DNA from: Pseudomonas laurylsulfativorans
Lineage (GTDB): Bacteria > Pseudomonadota > Gammaproteobacteria > Pseudomonadales > Pseudomonadaceae
NCBI RefSeq assembly: GCF_002906155.1
Contig: NZ_MUJK01000001.1
Span: 682,001 to 746,000, forward strand
Length of the DNA: 64,000 nt
Direction: 5' to 3'
Shown in pieces: positions 9,349-18,462 of this stretch. The notes below the pieces were generated by a model. That model worked only from the letters and a program-made list of their open reading frames with translations, was not told where the DNA came from and did no database searches. The first letter of the stretch is position 1; each line of letters starts with the position of its first letter. The position numbers and the translations under genes were made by a program.

Positions 9349-9804
9349 ATGAAAACTATCGTTTCCTGGCTGACGATTACGCTGGTTGGTTTAGTGCTTG
9401 GTGCCTGCTCCGCGGTCGACTCCGTGAGTGGAGGCGCAGGCGAGACGGAGATTCGCTCGGGGAAGATCGAGCAGATTACCCAGACCCAGATGCAGACCAA
9501 TCACGATAGCGGTGTCGGCGCCATATTGGGTGGTATCGGCGGTTTAGCCCTGGGAAGCCTGATCGGCCAGGGTACCGGCCGGGATGTTGCAATGGTCGCG
9601 GGAGCCCTGGCCGGCGCGGCAGGCGGCAACTACGCCGAAAAGAAAAAATATGATCAACCCATGGACGCACAGCAGATCATCGTCCGCACCCACAGCGGCG
9701 TACTGGTCCAGGTGACCCAGCCGATCAACCCCGCGTTGAAAAAAGGCATGAACGTTTATGTCGAAGGTTCCGGCAACGAAGCGCGGGTAGTACCACAAAG
9801 CTAG
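9349..9804 (+). CDS. Glycine-zipper outer-membrane lipoprotein (SlyB/PcP-like)
   Basis: The 151-residue precursor has a signal peptide ending in the lipobox LGAC (Cys20). A glycine-zipper segment follows (GVGAILGGIGGLALGSLIG, then GALAGAAGGN), the 2TM/Rick-17 type pattern of SlyB and PcP lipoproteins, and then a small C-terminal domain with a VRTHSGVLVQVTQP strand region. Such proteins sit in the outer membrane and support envelope integrity. GGAG lies 7 nt before the ATG. It stands alone between a terminator and an uncharacterised membrane protein gene. Confidence 0.9.
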   Translation: MKTIVSWLTITLVGLVLGACSAVDSVSGGAGETEIRSGKIEQITQTQMQTNHDSGVGAILGGIGGLALGSLIGQGTGRDVAMVAGALAGAAGGNYAEKKKYDQPMDAQQIIVRTHSGVLVQVTQPINPALKKGMNVYVEGSGNEARVVPQS

Positions 9805-9862
9805 TGGCGGCCAGGGTAATGGATGCAGATGTCGGTCTTGACCTTTGAAGGGGTGACACCAG

Positions 9863-10198
9863 ATGAGCGAGAACAAGTCTCCTGTCAGTCTGGACGAGGA
9901 TATCTGTGTTCACGTCTTTACCGCTTCGGCCGCGATGGTGGGCGTCTGCATCACGGTTGTCGGGATATTCCAGGTCATCACCACGCTGAGAAGTGAAAAC
10001 TCGCTGGGTGATGACTTTCTTACGATCAACGCCATTTTGTACTTGATCACGACCCTGCTTTCCTACTGGACGTTGCGCACCCGAAAAATCAATCGCAACC
10101 CCTTGCTGGAAAAGCTCACCGACGCTCTTTTTCTGATTGCGCTGACCTGTACCACCGGCATTGCAGGCTTTATCACGTGGGCGATCACCCTCAAATAG
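9863..10198 (+). CDS. Small integral membrane protein of unknown function
   Basis: The 111-residue protein has three or four hydrophobic segments (about residues 17-40, 53-70 and 87-108) joined by short charged loops, including an RTRKINRN turn after the second or third helix. AAGGGGTGA lies a few bases upstream of the ATG. No catalytic motif or family was recognised. Confidence 0.7.
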   Translation: MSENKSPVSLDEDICVHVFTASAAMVGVCITVVGIFQVITTLRSENSLGDDFLTINAILYLITTLLSYWTLRTRKINRNPLLEKLTDALFLIALTCTTGIAGFITWAITLK

Positions 10199-10262
10199 GG
10201 TTTATCCTGCCCCTCTGCGCACATCAAACAGGCCCGCCAGAATGCCGCTCGACTCGCCCGCG

Positions 10263-10721
10263 ATGAAAATCGGCGTCATCTCCGACACCCACGGTCTGCT
10301 CCGCCCGCAAGCCATCGCCGCCCTGCAGGGCTGTGATCGCATCATCCACGCCGGCGATATCGGAAGCGTGGAGATCCTCGAGCAACTGGCCGCTATCGCA
10401 CCGGTGGATGCGGTGCGTGGTAACAACGACCTGGAGGCACCCTGGGCGCGCGAGTTGCCCGATTGTCTGCGCCTGGACCTCAACGGCTGGGCGGTTTTGC
10501 TGGTGCATGACATCGCCGATGTGGCGACCAATCTCGATGACGGTATCAAACTGGTGATTACCGGGCACTCGCACAAGCCGTGCATCGACTGGCGCGGTGA
10601 ACGGCTGTTCCTGAATCCGGGCAGCGCCGGACGTCGACGCTTCAAGTTGCCTGTCACGCTGGCGTTGCTTGAAGTGCATGCCCAGGCAATCGAACCACGG
10701 CTGGTGCCGCTGCTCGACTGA
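10263..10721 (+). CDS. YfcE-type metallophosphoesterase
   Basis: This 152-residue protein carries the calcineurin-like phosphoesterase blocks in order: DTHG (8-11, after IGVIS), GDIGS, the GNND block (residues 59-62), and the late GHSH and NPGS motifs. These bind two metal ions and the phosphate. The length matches YfcE-like cytosolic phosphodiesterases. The start at 10263 begins exactly at the conserved MKIGVISDTHG; the longer reading adds 34 unrelated residues. The physiological substrate is unknown. Confidence 0.92.
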   Translation: MKIGVISDTHGLLRPQAIAALQGCDRIIHAGDIGSVEILEQLAAIAPVDAVRGNNDLEAPWARELPDCLRLDLNGWAVLLVHDIADVATNLDDGIKLVITGHSHKPCIDWRGERLFLNPGSAGRRRFKLPVTLALLEVHAQAIEPRLVPLLD

Positions 10722-10782
10722 CGACCGCCCTTTCCTCTTACGCCGATTCACCGGTGCGCTTCGTATTGCGCTTTTGTCGCGC

Positions 10783-11145
10783 CTATTCACCTTCCGCCAG
10801 CGCCTGGCGCACAAGTGCCCTTGCCGCCCAGGCTGTTGCATCGAGTGATTCTTCGACGCTCGCGCGGCTGATATCGCGCACGGCGATCAACGCCTCGGTG
10901 CCGATGACGATCGACAGTGCCTGCTTCAGCCGTTTGCGCGCCCGGGGTGAGAGCACGTCCTTGAGCGAATCGACAATCGGCTCGATGTAGTTCATGCGTC
11001 GGCCCGGTCGCAGTGGCGCCTCGCGAGGCTCATTTTCCAGCCACACCGTCATGAACGATCGCTCCATTACATGCAGGCCGATCTCGTCGTCGATCAAGAC
11101 TTTGTTCAACGCGTGCGCCGCCAGGCCAATTCACTTACGATTCAT
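10783..11145 (-). pseudogene. TetR-family regulator, C-terminal remnant
   Basis: The frame encodes about 110 residues resembling the ligand-binding C-terminal domain of TetR regulators (LRPGRRMNYIEPIVDSL, IVIGTEALIAVRDI, ATAWAARALVRQALAE). The N-terminal DNA-binding half is missing, and a TGA interrupts the frame upstream (at about 11130), so the readable ORF starts inside the domain. It belongs to a run of four broken genes between 10.8 and 12.2 kb. Confidence 0.7.
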
Positions 11146-11432
11146 CGGCAACCACTCTCACTCTGTGGCAGTCGGACGGCCCAAGTTTTTGACCGCTCGA
11201 GGAGCGAACTTCAACGGGCATCAGGGACCGGCCGAATTCATTGTCCAGTAGCACAGAACGCGTCTCTTCCCGCTTGAACAGGAAACGTTCGCGCCACTGC
11301 CGCATGCTGACCACCACAGGAAAGATCTCCCGCCCAGGGTTTTGAGGCGCGATGCCAGAATGTTCTTGGCCACCCCCAGGCTTTTCTGAAATTCGCTGAA
11401 TCGGCGAATGTCGTCAAGCGCGTCGCGGATGG
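11135..11432 (-). pseudogene. HxlR-family regulator remnant with internal deletion
   Basis: Two frames join to give an HxlR-like protein. The first part (plus-strand 11432 down to about 11345) reads ALDDIRRFSEFQKSLGVAKN then ILASRLKTL, the winged-helix core. After a frame change the second part reads FPVVVSMRQWRERFLFKREE and ends in a PVEVRSSSGQKLGPSDC tail typical of HxlR C-termini. About 35 residues of the wing are deleted between them and the N-terminus is gone. At 11432 it abuts the MFS fragment on the other strand. Confidence 0.6.
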
Positions 11433-11757
11433 CCTACACCGCCGCGCTGGCAACACCGTCACTGATTGCGCTGGTTTGCGGAGTGATCTTGCTCGACTTC
11501 GCCGTGCAAGCCGTACACGTCACCAACCAGAGCCTCGTTTTTGCGGCACGGCCCGACGCGCAAAGTCGCATGGTCGGTGCCTACATGTGCTTTTACTCGG
11601 TGGGCAGCGCATTGGGAGCTGCTGCGGCGACGCAGTTTATGCGCTATGGGGCTGGATAGCCGTCAGCCTGCTGGGTGCCTCGGTAAGCGCGACCGCCCTG
11701 GCGCTGTGGTTTCTCACGTTGCATTTCTCAACGAACCATCAAGGAAGAATCGCATGA
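11433..11757 (+). pseudogene. MFS transporter C-terminal remnant, frameshifted
   Basis: The plus-strand frame gives a run typical of the last helices of drug-resistance MFS proteins: LIALVCGVILLDFAVQAVHV, NQSLVFAARPDAQSRMVGAYM and FYSVGSALGAAAATQFMRYG. It hits a TAG at about 11659; the homology continues in another frame as WIAVSLLGASVSATALALWF to 11757. The first two thirds of the transporter are absent. Confidence 0.7.
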
Positions 11758-12140
11758 AGACCCGACACCTCTTGCTCGCCATATCGATAACGGCCATATG
11801 TGGCGTGAGTTTCTCGGTGATCAAACTGGGACTCGCTACTGTCGACCCGCTCCTGCTTGCCGGTATTCGCGTTGCGCTGTGCGCACTTCCAGCGATCTTT
11901 TTCATTTCAAACCTGATGTGCAGTGGCGCTACATCGTTGGTTACGGTCTGGTCTTCGGAATCGGACTTTGGGGTTGGTGCCGGTATTCGGACTGCTCGGT
12001 TCCGTCACGATTTTCAATGAAGCCTGTCGCTCAATAAAATCATTGCGGTTGTGCTCATCGTCTCGGGTCTTGGCGTCGGTTGGTACGGACAGCGCGCGCT
12101 CAGTGCGGTGCTCAAGCGTTTTGAGCGATGCCCGTCGTGA
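11754..12140 (+). pseudogene. EamA/DMT-family transporter remnant
   Basis: The ATG at 11754 begins an EamA-type N-terminus (LLLAISITAICGVSFSVIKLG, then DPLLLAGIRVALCALPAIFF). The frame then breaks. Pieces of the protein reappear in other frames: KPDVQWRYIVGYGLVFGIG near 11910-11965, LVPVFGLLGSVTIFNE near 11975-12020, and IIAVVLIVSGLGV near 12035-12075. Most of the middle is deleted. The gene is dead, but its order is intact, so decay is fairly recent. Confidence 0.7.
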
Positions 12141-12226
12141 AAACAGCAGCCGTTCGAATAGCCTCTGGATCAAACGGTTTGTTCACACCACTGCCAGGTT
12201 TTTCATTCGCGGATTTTATCTCTGGT

Positions 12227-12249
12227 TTGGGCGCCATCATAGCGCCCAA
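12227..12249. terminator. Hairpin, possible bidirectional terminator
   Basis: A perfect 8-bp inverted repeat TTGGGCGC / GCGCCCAA with a 7-nt loop lies between the EamA relic and the methyltransferase gene. There is no clear T-run on either side. Confidence 0.4.
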
Positions 12250-12353
12250 TGAAAGTGTCCAGAATCATTAGGCCAGTTAACAATGCCTCCCCAAAACTAC
12301 CGACATTCCGGTACTTGAGCGCGGGCCTGAAGACAATATCCCCGGGGAGTCCG

Positions 12354-13094
12354 TTACGGCTTGATCACAATCCCTTGACCCGTAGGTAACTCCAGTACGT
12401 CCAGGCCGAACTCAGCAAGCAGCGGGTCTTCCGCTTCCTTCTGTGCGCGATAGCACCACCAGCCATAATCATCTAGCACCAGAACACTACCGGACACCAT
12501 GCGAGGGACGATTCTCTTGAGCGCTTCCACTTCGGCAGGCGCTTGATTCAAATCGATATGGGCAAATGCAATCTGCTCTGGGAATCCTTGCTCAAATGAC
12601 TCCGGCACGTAGCCCTTGATTACCTTGACGAAAGGGTATTCGGAAAAACGCTCCTTGACCTTCGTGTACAACTCCGAACTGTGCTCAGGCATTGCGTGGT
12701 TGACTTCAGTGCCCGTGTGCTCAAACGCGTCGTACAGGTAGTACTGCTTGCCAGTTGATGCAAGGTCAATCTTGTCTGCAATCACATTGGCAGTGTTGCC
12801 TTTGTATGCACCGACCTCGACGAAGTCTCCTGGCAGGCGTCGGGCCAGTTTTGCGAAGTGGCACAAGATGTACGTGCGCCAGATAATCGTCATTTCCACA
12901 TTGGAAGTTGCATTACGCCTCATGATTTCCATAAAGCTCTCGTCACTCATGAAACTGAGATTCCGATTCCAACAAATTACATTATCAGAGCAATAAAAGC
13001 TGTCCGGCGTGGCGATACTTTGACGTATACCTTCAACGCTGTGCTTGAACAAGGCCGGATTAATTATGTTGAAGTTATCACCATTCACAATCAT
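12354..13094 (-). CDS. TylF/MycF-like class I SAM-dependent methyltransferase
   Basis: The 246-residue protein has the SAM-binding strand-loop GDFVEVGAYKGNTA, an acidic YYLYDAFEH block, the AFAHIDLNQAP strand and VLDDYGWW. This is the pattern of TylF/MycF-type sugar O-methyltransferases and relatives encoded with glycan or antibiotic genes. I chose the ATG at 13094; a TTG 36 nt upstream is possible. The gene and its upstream region are visibly more AT-rich than the surroundings, and no glycan or antibiotic genes adjoin it, suggesting acquisition or isolation from a former cluster. The substrate is unknown. Confidence 0.8.
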   Translation of the reverse strand: MIVNGDNFNIINPALFKHSVEGIRQSIATPDSFYCSDNVICWNRNLSFMSDESFMEIMRRNATSNVEMTIIWRTYILCHFAKLARRLPGDFVEVGAYKGNTANVIADKIDLASTGKQYYLYDAFEHTGTEVNHAMPEHSSELYTKVKERFSEYPFVKVIKGYVPESFEQGFPEQIAFAHIDLNQAPAEVEALKRIVPRMVSGSVLVLDDYGWWCYRAQKEAEDPLLAEFGLDVLELPTGQGIVIKP

Positions 13095-13536
13095 TATTAT
13101 CGCCCCAAAATCATAATCAATAAAATCCAAGTTATATCGCTTAAAAAATTACTGCTACAAACGCTCGACTTTCTTCTTCGTCTCGCAGGCTCTTGCTTGC
13201 AACAGCCAATAAGTCAAATGATGCGGAAACCATCATCCAAACCTGCGGTGATTTATCAGCGACGAGTTCTGTCGCGCGCTTGACCCTCCTTTGCGTCAAT
13301 CATCATGTTTGCGTCGCACCTTCAGGTTGGACAGTACTTCATCGGTGACAGTGACTTGGGCCAGTTCGGAAAAGGCAAATAAGGAAAGTGCGTGAGATGC
13401 GCACACTGGCTGATGATTCGGCTTGATCGGCTAATGATTCGGTCTTGGCCTGCATTCTGAATCATCCTCATCGCACGCGCCCTTCTGCAATGTGTAGTAT
13501 TTAATTGCCAGTATCATAAGGGTATTTTGTGCCCGA
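13095..13536. other. Intergenic region, AT-rich, no gene recognised
   Basis: The first 60 bases (ATCATTATTATCGCC and onward) are AT-rich and probably carry the methyltransferase promoter. The rest contains only short frames. A minus-strand frame ending near 13298 encodes about 40 residues (FSELAQVTVTDEVLSNLK) that I could not assign. Confidence 0.4.
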
Positions 13537-13700
13537 ATGGGTACCTGGATTTCAGCCCCCTGGCCGAATGACCAGGAGGTGGTGGAGGCGATTCTCTGGA
13601 AACTCCGTACAGGAGCTCCCTGGCACGGTGTCCCCGTGAGTTTTGCTCTCGGAGGACTGCCTGTAATCGCTACGGGAACCATGGCCGACTTTTTCAACAG
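13537..13700 (+). pseudogene. IS5-type transposase N-terminal relic
   Basis: The frame contains WPNDQEVVEAILWKLRTGAPW followed by HGVPVSF, matching the N-terminal DUF4096-type segment of IS5-family transposases (usually EAILWxxRTGAPWRDLP). The similarity is lost within 60 residues, and no DDE catalytic core follows. It is a short remnant of an insertion sequence. Confidence 0.65.
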
Positions 13701-13779
13701 AATCGGCCATTTGCAGTCGTTAACGAACGTCTGCAATGGGTTGTGGATTCAACCGGTCGACGCCTGAGCAAAAGTCGCA

Positions 13780-15261
13780 CTACTTCGAAACCACCAGCGC
13801 CGGTGGCTGCCAGCTGCCTTCGCCGGCAGGAAGAATCGAAGGCGGTGTGGTCTTCGGCCAGTAGAGGCGCATCACCAGATAGACCGTGTCGTCAGGCGCC
13901 GGCAACCAGTTGGCCTCCTTTGCCTTGCCGGGGGAGTCTTTCTGGATGTACAGCGTCAGCGAACCATCCGCGTTTTTCTTCATGGCCGACAGCATCGGTG
14001 AATTGATCAGGTACCGGTTGATCGGGTTTTTGATCAGCAGTTGGCTTTTGCCGTCGTACATGGTCACCGACCAGAAGGCATTGACCGGTGGCAGCTTTCC
14101 AGCGGGGAACGTCAGCGTGTAGTGGTGCTTGCTGGTATCGAGCGTCTTGCCGGTGCCGTCAATGCGGGTATAGGGGTACATCGCCTCGACGGCGTCATTA
14201 CCGTACAGTCCGCCCTTCGCGGCACCGGCTCGCATCAACCAGTCGGCCTTGTAGAACGCCTGGTCGCCGAAGAACGCACCGACGTTCCAGCCGTTGATAT
14301 TTTTCATTCCGCTCGAGAGAAACTTATCAACTTTCTCGTCGCCAGCCTTCATCCCCAGCAAGACCACGGCCTTATGCTCGAGCGACAGGTCTTTGAATTC
14401 GAAGCGCCGGCCGGGGCCTACGCCGATGCTCGCTAGCTTCGCCCGGATTGCCTTGTCGTCAGCCGATGGCGGCACATACTCCAACGCGGCCGACAGGTAC
14501 TCGAAGAAATTGTCCTTGATGCCAGCCGTGGTGGCCGGTACGAAATCAATCTTCGGCGCAGCGGGCGGCGCGGGTTGATGGAGGAAGGCGGAAAGCGGCT
14601 GGACCTTGTAACCCGCCTGAACCTTCTCGACATTCGGCATGTCGGCTGGATTGAACAACTGGGTCCGGATCAAGGTCAGTGCGAAGGGGGTCGTGGAGTT
14701 GAACACTTTATCGATGCCACGGGGTGTCGCCCCCTTCCAATCGGGGCCTGCAATCAGATAGCTCCCGGGCACGCTGGCAGTTGCCCGGCTGCCGATGTAG
14801 CCGTAGTTGTAGGTGTTACCGTCGATTAGTTGCACCGAGTAGTAGCGCTTTTTGGAGACTGCCGGCACCGTGATCACCAGAGGCTCGGCGCGCAGGTCGG
14901 CCCAGAGTATCGAATACGGGGTGTCGCTGTTTGGCGTAATGACGGCGGTGTCAGCGGGCGTCGCGACCCGATGCTCGTTGGACAGTTGGTTAAAGGGGGC
15001 CTTGAACTGGCTGGACCTGGAGTCCACTGCAAACTCATTCATCACGGCGTAGTTCATGACCAACGGCAAGCCGTAGATAAAGCCTTCCTCCGCGATCGCC
15101 TTGGTCTGCTCGAGACTCGGCGCGGGCACGCCCTTGGCCACATCGGCTTGATCTGCCTGCGTGATCGGATCGGTCTTGCTCGAACACCCTGTGAAAAGCG
15201 TTGAACCCACTACGACGACTGCCGCAGCCATTGTCCATCCCCTGTTAAACATCCTGTTCAT
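13780..15261 (-). CDS. DUF1254/DUF1214 domain lipoprotein
   Basis: The 493-residue protein starts with a lipoprotein signal (TLFTGCSS, Cys near residue 21). An N-terminal DUF1254 domain has the TPNSDTPYSILWADLRAEP block, and a C-terminal DUF1214 domain has NAFWSVTMYDGKSQLLIKNP, NRYLINS and GSLTLYIQKDSPGKAKEANW. I chose 15261 because GAGGTGG precedes that ATG by a few bases; the longer frame adds 91 residues without character. These envelope proteins are common in Pseudomonas and still lack an established activity. It is transcribed alone. Confidence 0.9.
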   Translation of the reverse strand: MNRMFNRGWTMAAAVVVVGSTLFTGCSSKTDPITQADQADVAKGVPAPSLEQTKAIAEEGFIYGLPLVMNYAVMNEFAVDSRSSQFKAPFNQLSNEHRVATPADTAVITPNSDTPYSILWADLRAEPLVITVPAVSKKRYYSVQLIDGNTYNYGYIGSRATASVPGSYLIAGPDWKGATPRGIDKVFNSTTPFALTLIRTQLFNPADMPNVEKVQAGYKVQPLSAFLHQPAPPAAPKIDFVPATTAGIKDNFFEYLSAALEYVPPSADDKAIRAKLASIGVGPGRRFEFKDLSLEHKAVVLLGMKAGDEKVDKFLSSGMKNINGWNVGAFFGDQAFYKADWLMRAGAAKGGLYGNDAVEAMYPYTRIDGTGKTLDTSKHHYTLTFPAGKLPPVNAFWSVTMYDGKSQLLIKNPINRYLINSPMLSAMKKNADGSLTLYIQKDSPGKAKEANWLPAPDDTVYLVMRLYWPKTTPPSILPAGEGSWQPPALVVSK

Positions 15262-15529
15262 TTCCACCTCGTTAGTTTTGAGCAAACTGGCGTCGTAAGT
15301 GTTTATGGCCACGGTGAAACAATTCGAATGCCGGAACCCTCCCCCAATTGTTTTCAAGAGTGCCAAGTCACTTGATTGTGCAAATAAGTAAATCCTCTGG
15401 CGAAGCGCCAACTCACACGTCCGGGGAGTGTAGACCACAATGAGCCGGCATCCCCTTGCGTGGCCAAGGTCGCGCCCAGTCACGAGCGCTTGAATTCGCG
15501 TTCCCACGGACTCAGCAGAGCGGTTTGAA

Positions 15530-16145
15530 AGCACGTTTGGGCGTTGTCTATTTTCATCTTATCGCCTGTTGTGTGGCAATCGGACTGGTGTTGACCAGTG
15601 ACATTGCAATGGTCAAGCAACTCCTTAAAGGGGATGTGTCGGGTCACCATGATGACGCGCACATGGAAAGCCTTCAAAAAACCGTCGTACTTGCACTGGT
15701 AGCGCTCTGGATTACGGGCATTGGTATTGTCGGGATCGATTATGCCGGCAAGGGGATGTAGTATTTCCTCAATCCTAAATTGCAAGCCAAAATCGGCATC
15801 GTTGTGCTGTTGACCTTTAATGGTTTCCTGTTGCATAGCGCTGTATTGCCGGCCCTGAAAAAAGCCGGTTCGATACTCAAACTCTCTTTCAACCTGCGCA
15901 TGCTGGCGCTGTTCTCCGGCGCCCTCTCTGGCGTGTCGTGGTTCTATGCCGCCATGCTCGGTGTCGGTCGTCCGCTGGCCTGGAAGTACTCGCTGGTCGA
16001 GTTGCTGGCCGCCTATCCGGTTCTCATCGTCGGTGGATTTGCAATGATGGTGCTGCTCACTGCCTGGGCAAAAAACAAAGACGCTGAAGGCCGTACGGAG
16101 CAAGGCACCTGGGACACCAGAAACGCCGCCCTGGCTGGATGGTAA
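15530..16145 (+). pseudogene. Integral membrane protein gene interrupted by an in-frame TAG
   Basis: One continuous frame encodes a roughly 200-residue membrane protein: YFHLIACCVAIGLVL, a second helix VLALVALWITGIGIVGIDY, then after the stop IGIVVLLTFNGFLLHSAVLP, LALFSGALSGVSWFYAAMLG and VLIVGGFAMMVLLTAW. The frame is cut by TAG at 15759-15761, between GKGM and YFLNPKLQAK, with no shift on either side. The same-frame continuation shows a point nonsense mutation rather than two genes. The true start is unclear (no good ATG near 15530). The family was not named with confidence. Confidence 0.65.
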
Positions 16146-16308
16146 AGCCAAGCACGTTCAGCTTTAGCCAATGAATTGCGTTGTAAGCAACATTTAGCGA
16201 AGGGCTGCATTGGATCGCAAACAGCCCCATCTTTTAGTTATTGAACTCTCAATCAAACCGGCCATCGGCCTGCCCTCTGGCAAGCAGTTGGCCGGTGACC
16301 AACGAGGC

Positions 16309-17410
16309 TCAAGTCCCGCTTTTCACCTTGCTCCAGACCCGGGTCCGAATGCGTTCTATTTTCAGCGGCAGCGGCTGGTCGGGGAACAGCGTGGCCAGTG
16401 TTGCAGCCGGGGGATAGACCTCAGGGTTGTTTTTCAGCCCCTCATCGACATAGGCGATGGCGCTCTTGTTGCCGTTCGGATAACCCAGGTAGTTGGAGCT
16501 TTTGGCGATGATATCCGGGCGCATCATGTAGTTGATGAAGCTCAATCCTTGCTCCGGATGAGGGGCATCCTTGAGCAACACCAGCGTTTCCATCCAGACC
16601 GACGAACCCTCGCGCGGAATCCGGTAAGCCAGGTTACGACCGTTTTTGGCGCGCTCGGCGTTGACCTTCGCGTCGTACACCCCTCCAGACCAGGCCACCA
16701 CAGCGCAGATATTGCCGTTGGCCAGGTCCGTGATGAACCGTGACGAATCAAAATAGGTGATGTAGGGGCGAATCTTCAGCAGTAACGCTTCGGCTTTTGC
16801 ATAATCTTCGGGGTTTTTACTGTCGGGCGGCAAACCGAGATAGTGCAAGGCGATCGGAATGATCTCGCTGGGGGAGTCGAGCATCGCGACACCGCACTGG
16901 CTGAGTTTGGCGATGTTTTCTTCTTTGAAGATCAGGTCCCAGGAGTCCAACGGGGTTTGAGCCCCCCAGTACCTTGGTCACCTGGTCCACGTCATAGCCG
17001 ATACCCGTAGTGCCCCACATGTAGGGGATTGCATAGCGATTACCGGGATCGTTTTGCGCGACCTTGGCGAGAATGTCGGGATCGAGGTTCGAACGGTTGC
17101 TCAATTGGCTGCCATCGAGTTCCTGGAGAACGCCGGCCTTGATCAGGTTGGGCAGCGCACTGTTCGTCACCACTACCACGTCGTATCCGCTACGTCCCAC
17201 CATCAACTTGCTCTGCATGACTTCAGAGCTGTCAAAGGTATCCAGCACCATCGGGGTACCAGTCTCCTTCTCGAACTCCTTGGGCGTTTGCGGGGCAATG
17301 AAGTCATACCAGTTGTACAGGTTCACGCTGGGGGCCTGCGCCCAACTGACGGCCGTACCCAGCCCGCAAAAAGTAAACAAGCCAAGGTGCAGCAAACGCG
17401 TAAGTTTCAT
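16309..17410 (-). pseudogene. Polyamine ABC transporter substrate-binding protein (PotF-like), frameshifted
   Basis: The gene starts well: GGAGCACCCC before ATG, a signal peptide ending near VSWAQA, then VNLYNWYDFIAPQT and the PotD/PotF block GYDVVVVTNSALPNLIKAG. The frame is lost after VLGGSNPV and resumes one frame over as DSWDLIFKEENIAKLSQCG, followed by WSGGVYDA and FINYMMRP to a proper C-terminus. One extra base in the GG at 16947-16948 accounts for everything. The full length would be about 365 residues, normal for PotF. No permease or ATPase genes adjoin it. A sequencing error is the alternative to a real mutation. Confidence 0.85.
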
Positions 17411-17492
17411 GGGGTGCTCCTGGTGCATCGGCCATTGATTGGCTGTGCGCCGCGATATTGTTTTTATGGAAAAGCGAAACAGGATTCGTCAC

Positions 17493-18305
17493 TCAGGGAA
17501 TCAACAACTCACGGAGACCGCCTGGCTGTTCATTGAATACACCGTGCAATTGCAGGCGTTTTTCCGTGCGGTAGTCATAGAGCGCACGTGCTGCGCCGAT
17601 CTGCGTCATGTCCAGTTCGACGACATGCCGACACTCCTGCGAGCCTGCTTCGAACAGTCGCCTGCCGAACGGGTCGACGACGCTGCTGCCCCCGGCGAAG
17701 ACTTCGCCAACGCCTTCGCCGACGCGGTTCACCATGGCGGCGAAGACCTGATTTTCCTGGGCTCTGGCTGCAACGGCGTTATGGTGCACGTGACCGTAAG
17801 GCTCCATGTTGCCGTCAGTGATCAGAATCAGCTCCGCGCCGAGTGCCGCCAATGCGCACGCGCCTTCCGGAAATTCGATGTCGTAGCAGATCAACAAACC
17901 AATACGCACCCCGCGCCATTGCACAGTCGAAAAACGGTCGCCAGGCCGTACGAGGCCCGGTTCGCCAACCCACAGATGAGTCTTGCGATAACTGAGCGCC
18001 ACGCCTTGCGGGGTAATGAACAGCGTGGTGTTGTAAAAACGCTCGCCATCGCGCTCGATCAAACCCACGACCACCGCGACGTCTCGCTCTCGGGCGGCGG
18101 CGCAGATTGCCTGGACGCTGGGACCGGAAACGGGTTCGGCGAGCCGGGCAATATTGCCGTGGTCGAGAAAACCGGTGATAGACGACTCGGGGAACAGGAG
18201 GATATCGGTGCCCGGCATGCTTTCGGCAATCGCTCGCAGAATGCGTTCCAGGTTGTAAGCGACATCGCCATCGCGACCCGCCAACTGTACGAGTTCAAGT
18301 TTCAT
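17493..18305 (-). CDS. Carbon-nitrogen hydrolase (nitrilase superfamily)
   Basis: This 270-residue protein has the Glu-Lys-Cys triad of the nitrilase superfamily: Glu in LLFPESS (about 40), Lys in YRKTHLW (about 109) and Cys in LLICYDIEFPE (about 144). Length and motifs fit amidases such as those cleaving short-chain or ureido amides. It lies 82 nt upstream of the polyamine-binding protein relic on the same strand; in Pseudomonas such hydrolases often sit beside polyamine transport genes, as N-carbamoylputrescine amidase does. That substrate is only suggested by position. Confidence 0.9.
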   Translation of the reverse strand: MKLELVQLAGRDGDVAYNLERILRAIAESMPGTDILLFPESSITGFLDHGNIARLAEPVSGPSVQAICAAARERDVAVVVGLIERDGERFYNTTLFITPQGVALSYRKTHLWVGEPGLVRPGDRFSTVQWRGVRIGLLICYDIEFPEGACALAALGAELILITDGNMEPYGHVHHNAVAARAQENQVFAAMVNRVGEGVGEVFAGGSSVVDPFGRRLFEAGSQECRHVVELDMTQIGAARALYDYRTEKRLQLHGVFNEQPGGLRELLIP

Positions 18306-18462
18306 TGTCAGACCTTTCAGGTAAAAAGCGTCCTGGCCAGGAAGCGGATGACTTTGTCAAAGGTGCGACAAGTATGCGGATCGTGGAAAAACTTCCTATC
18401 ACGCAGAGTGAGTACTCCCAAAGGGTTATTACATGGAAATGACGGGAGAGGAACGCTGCCCT

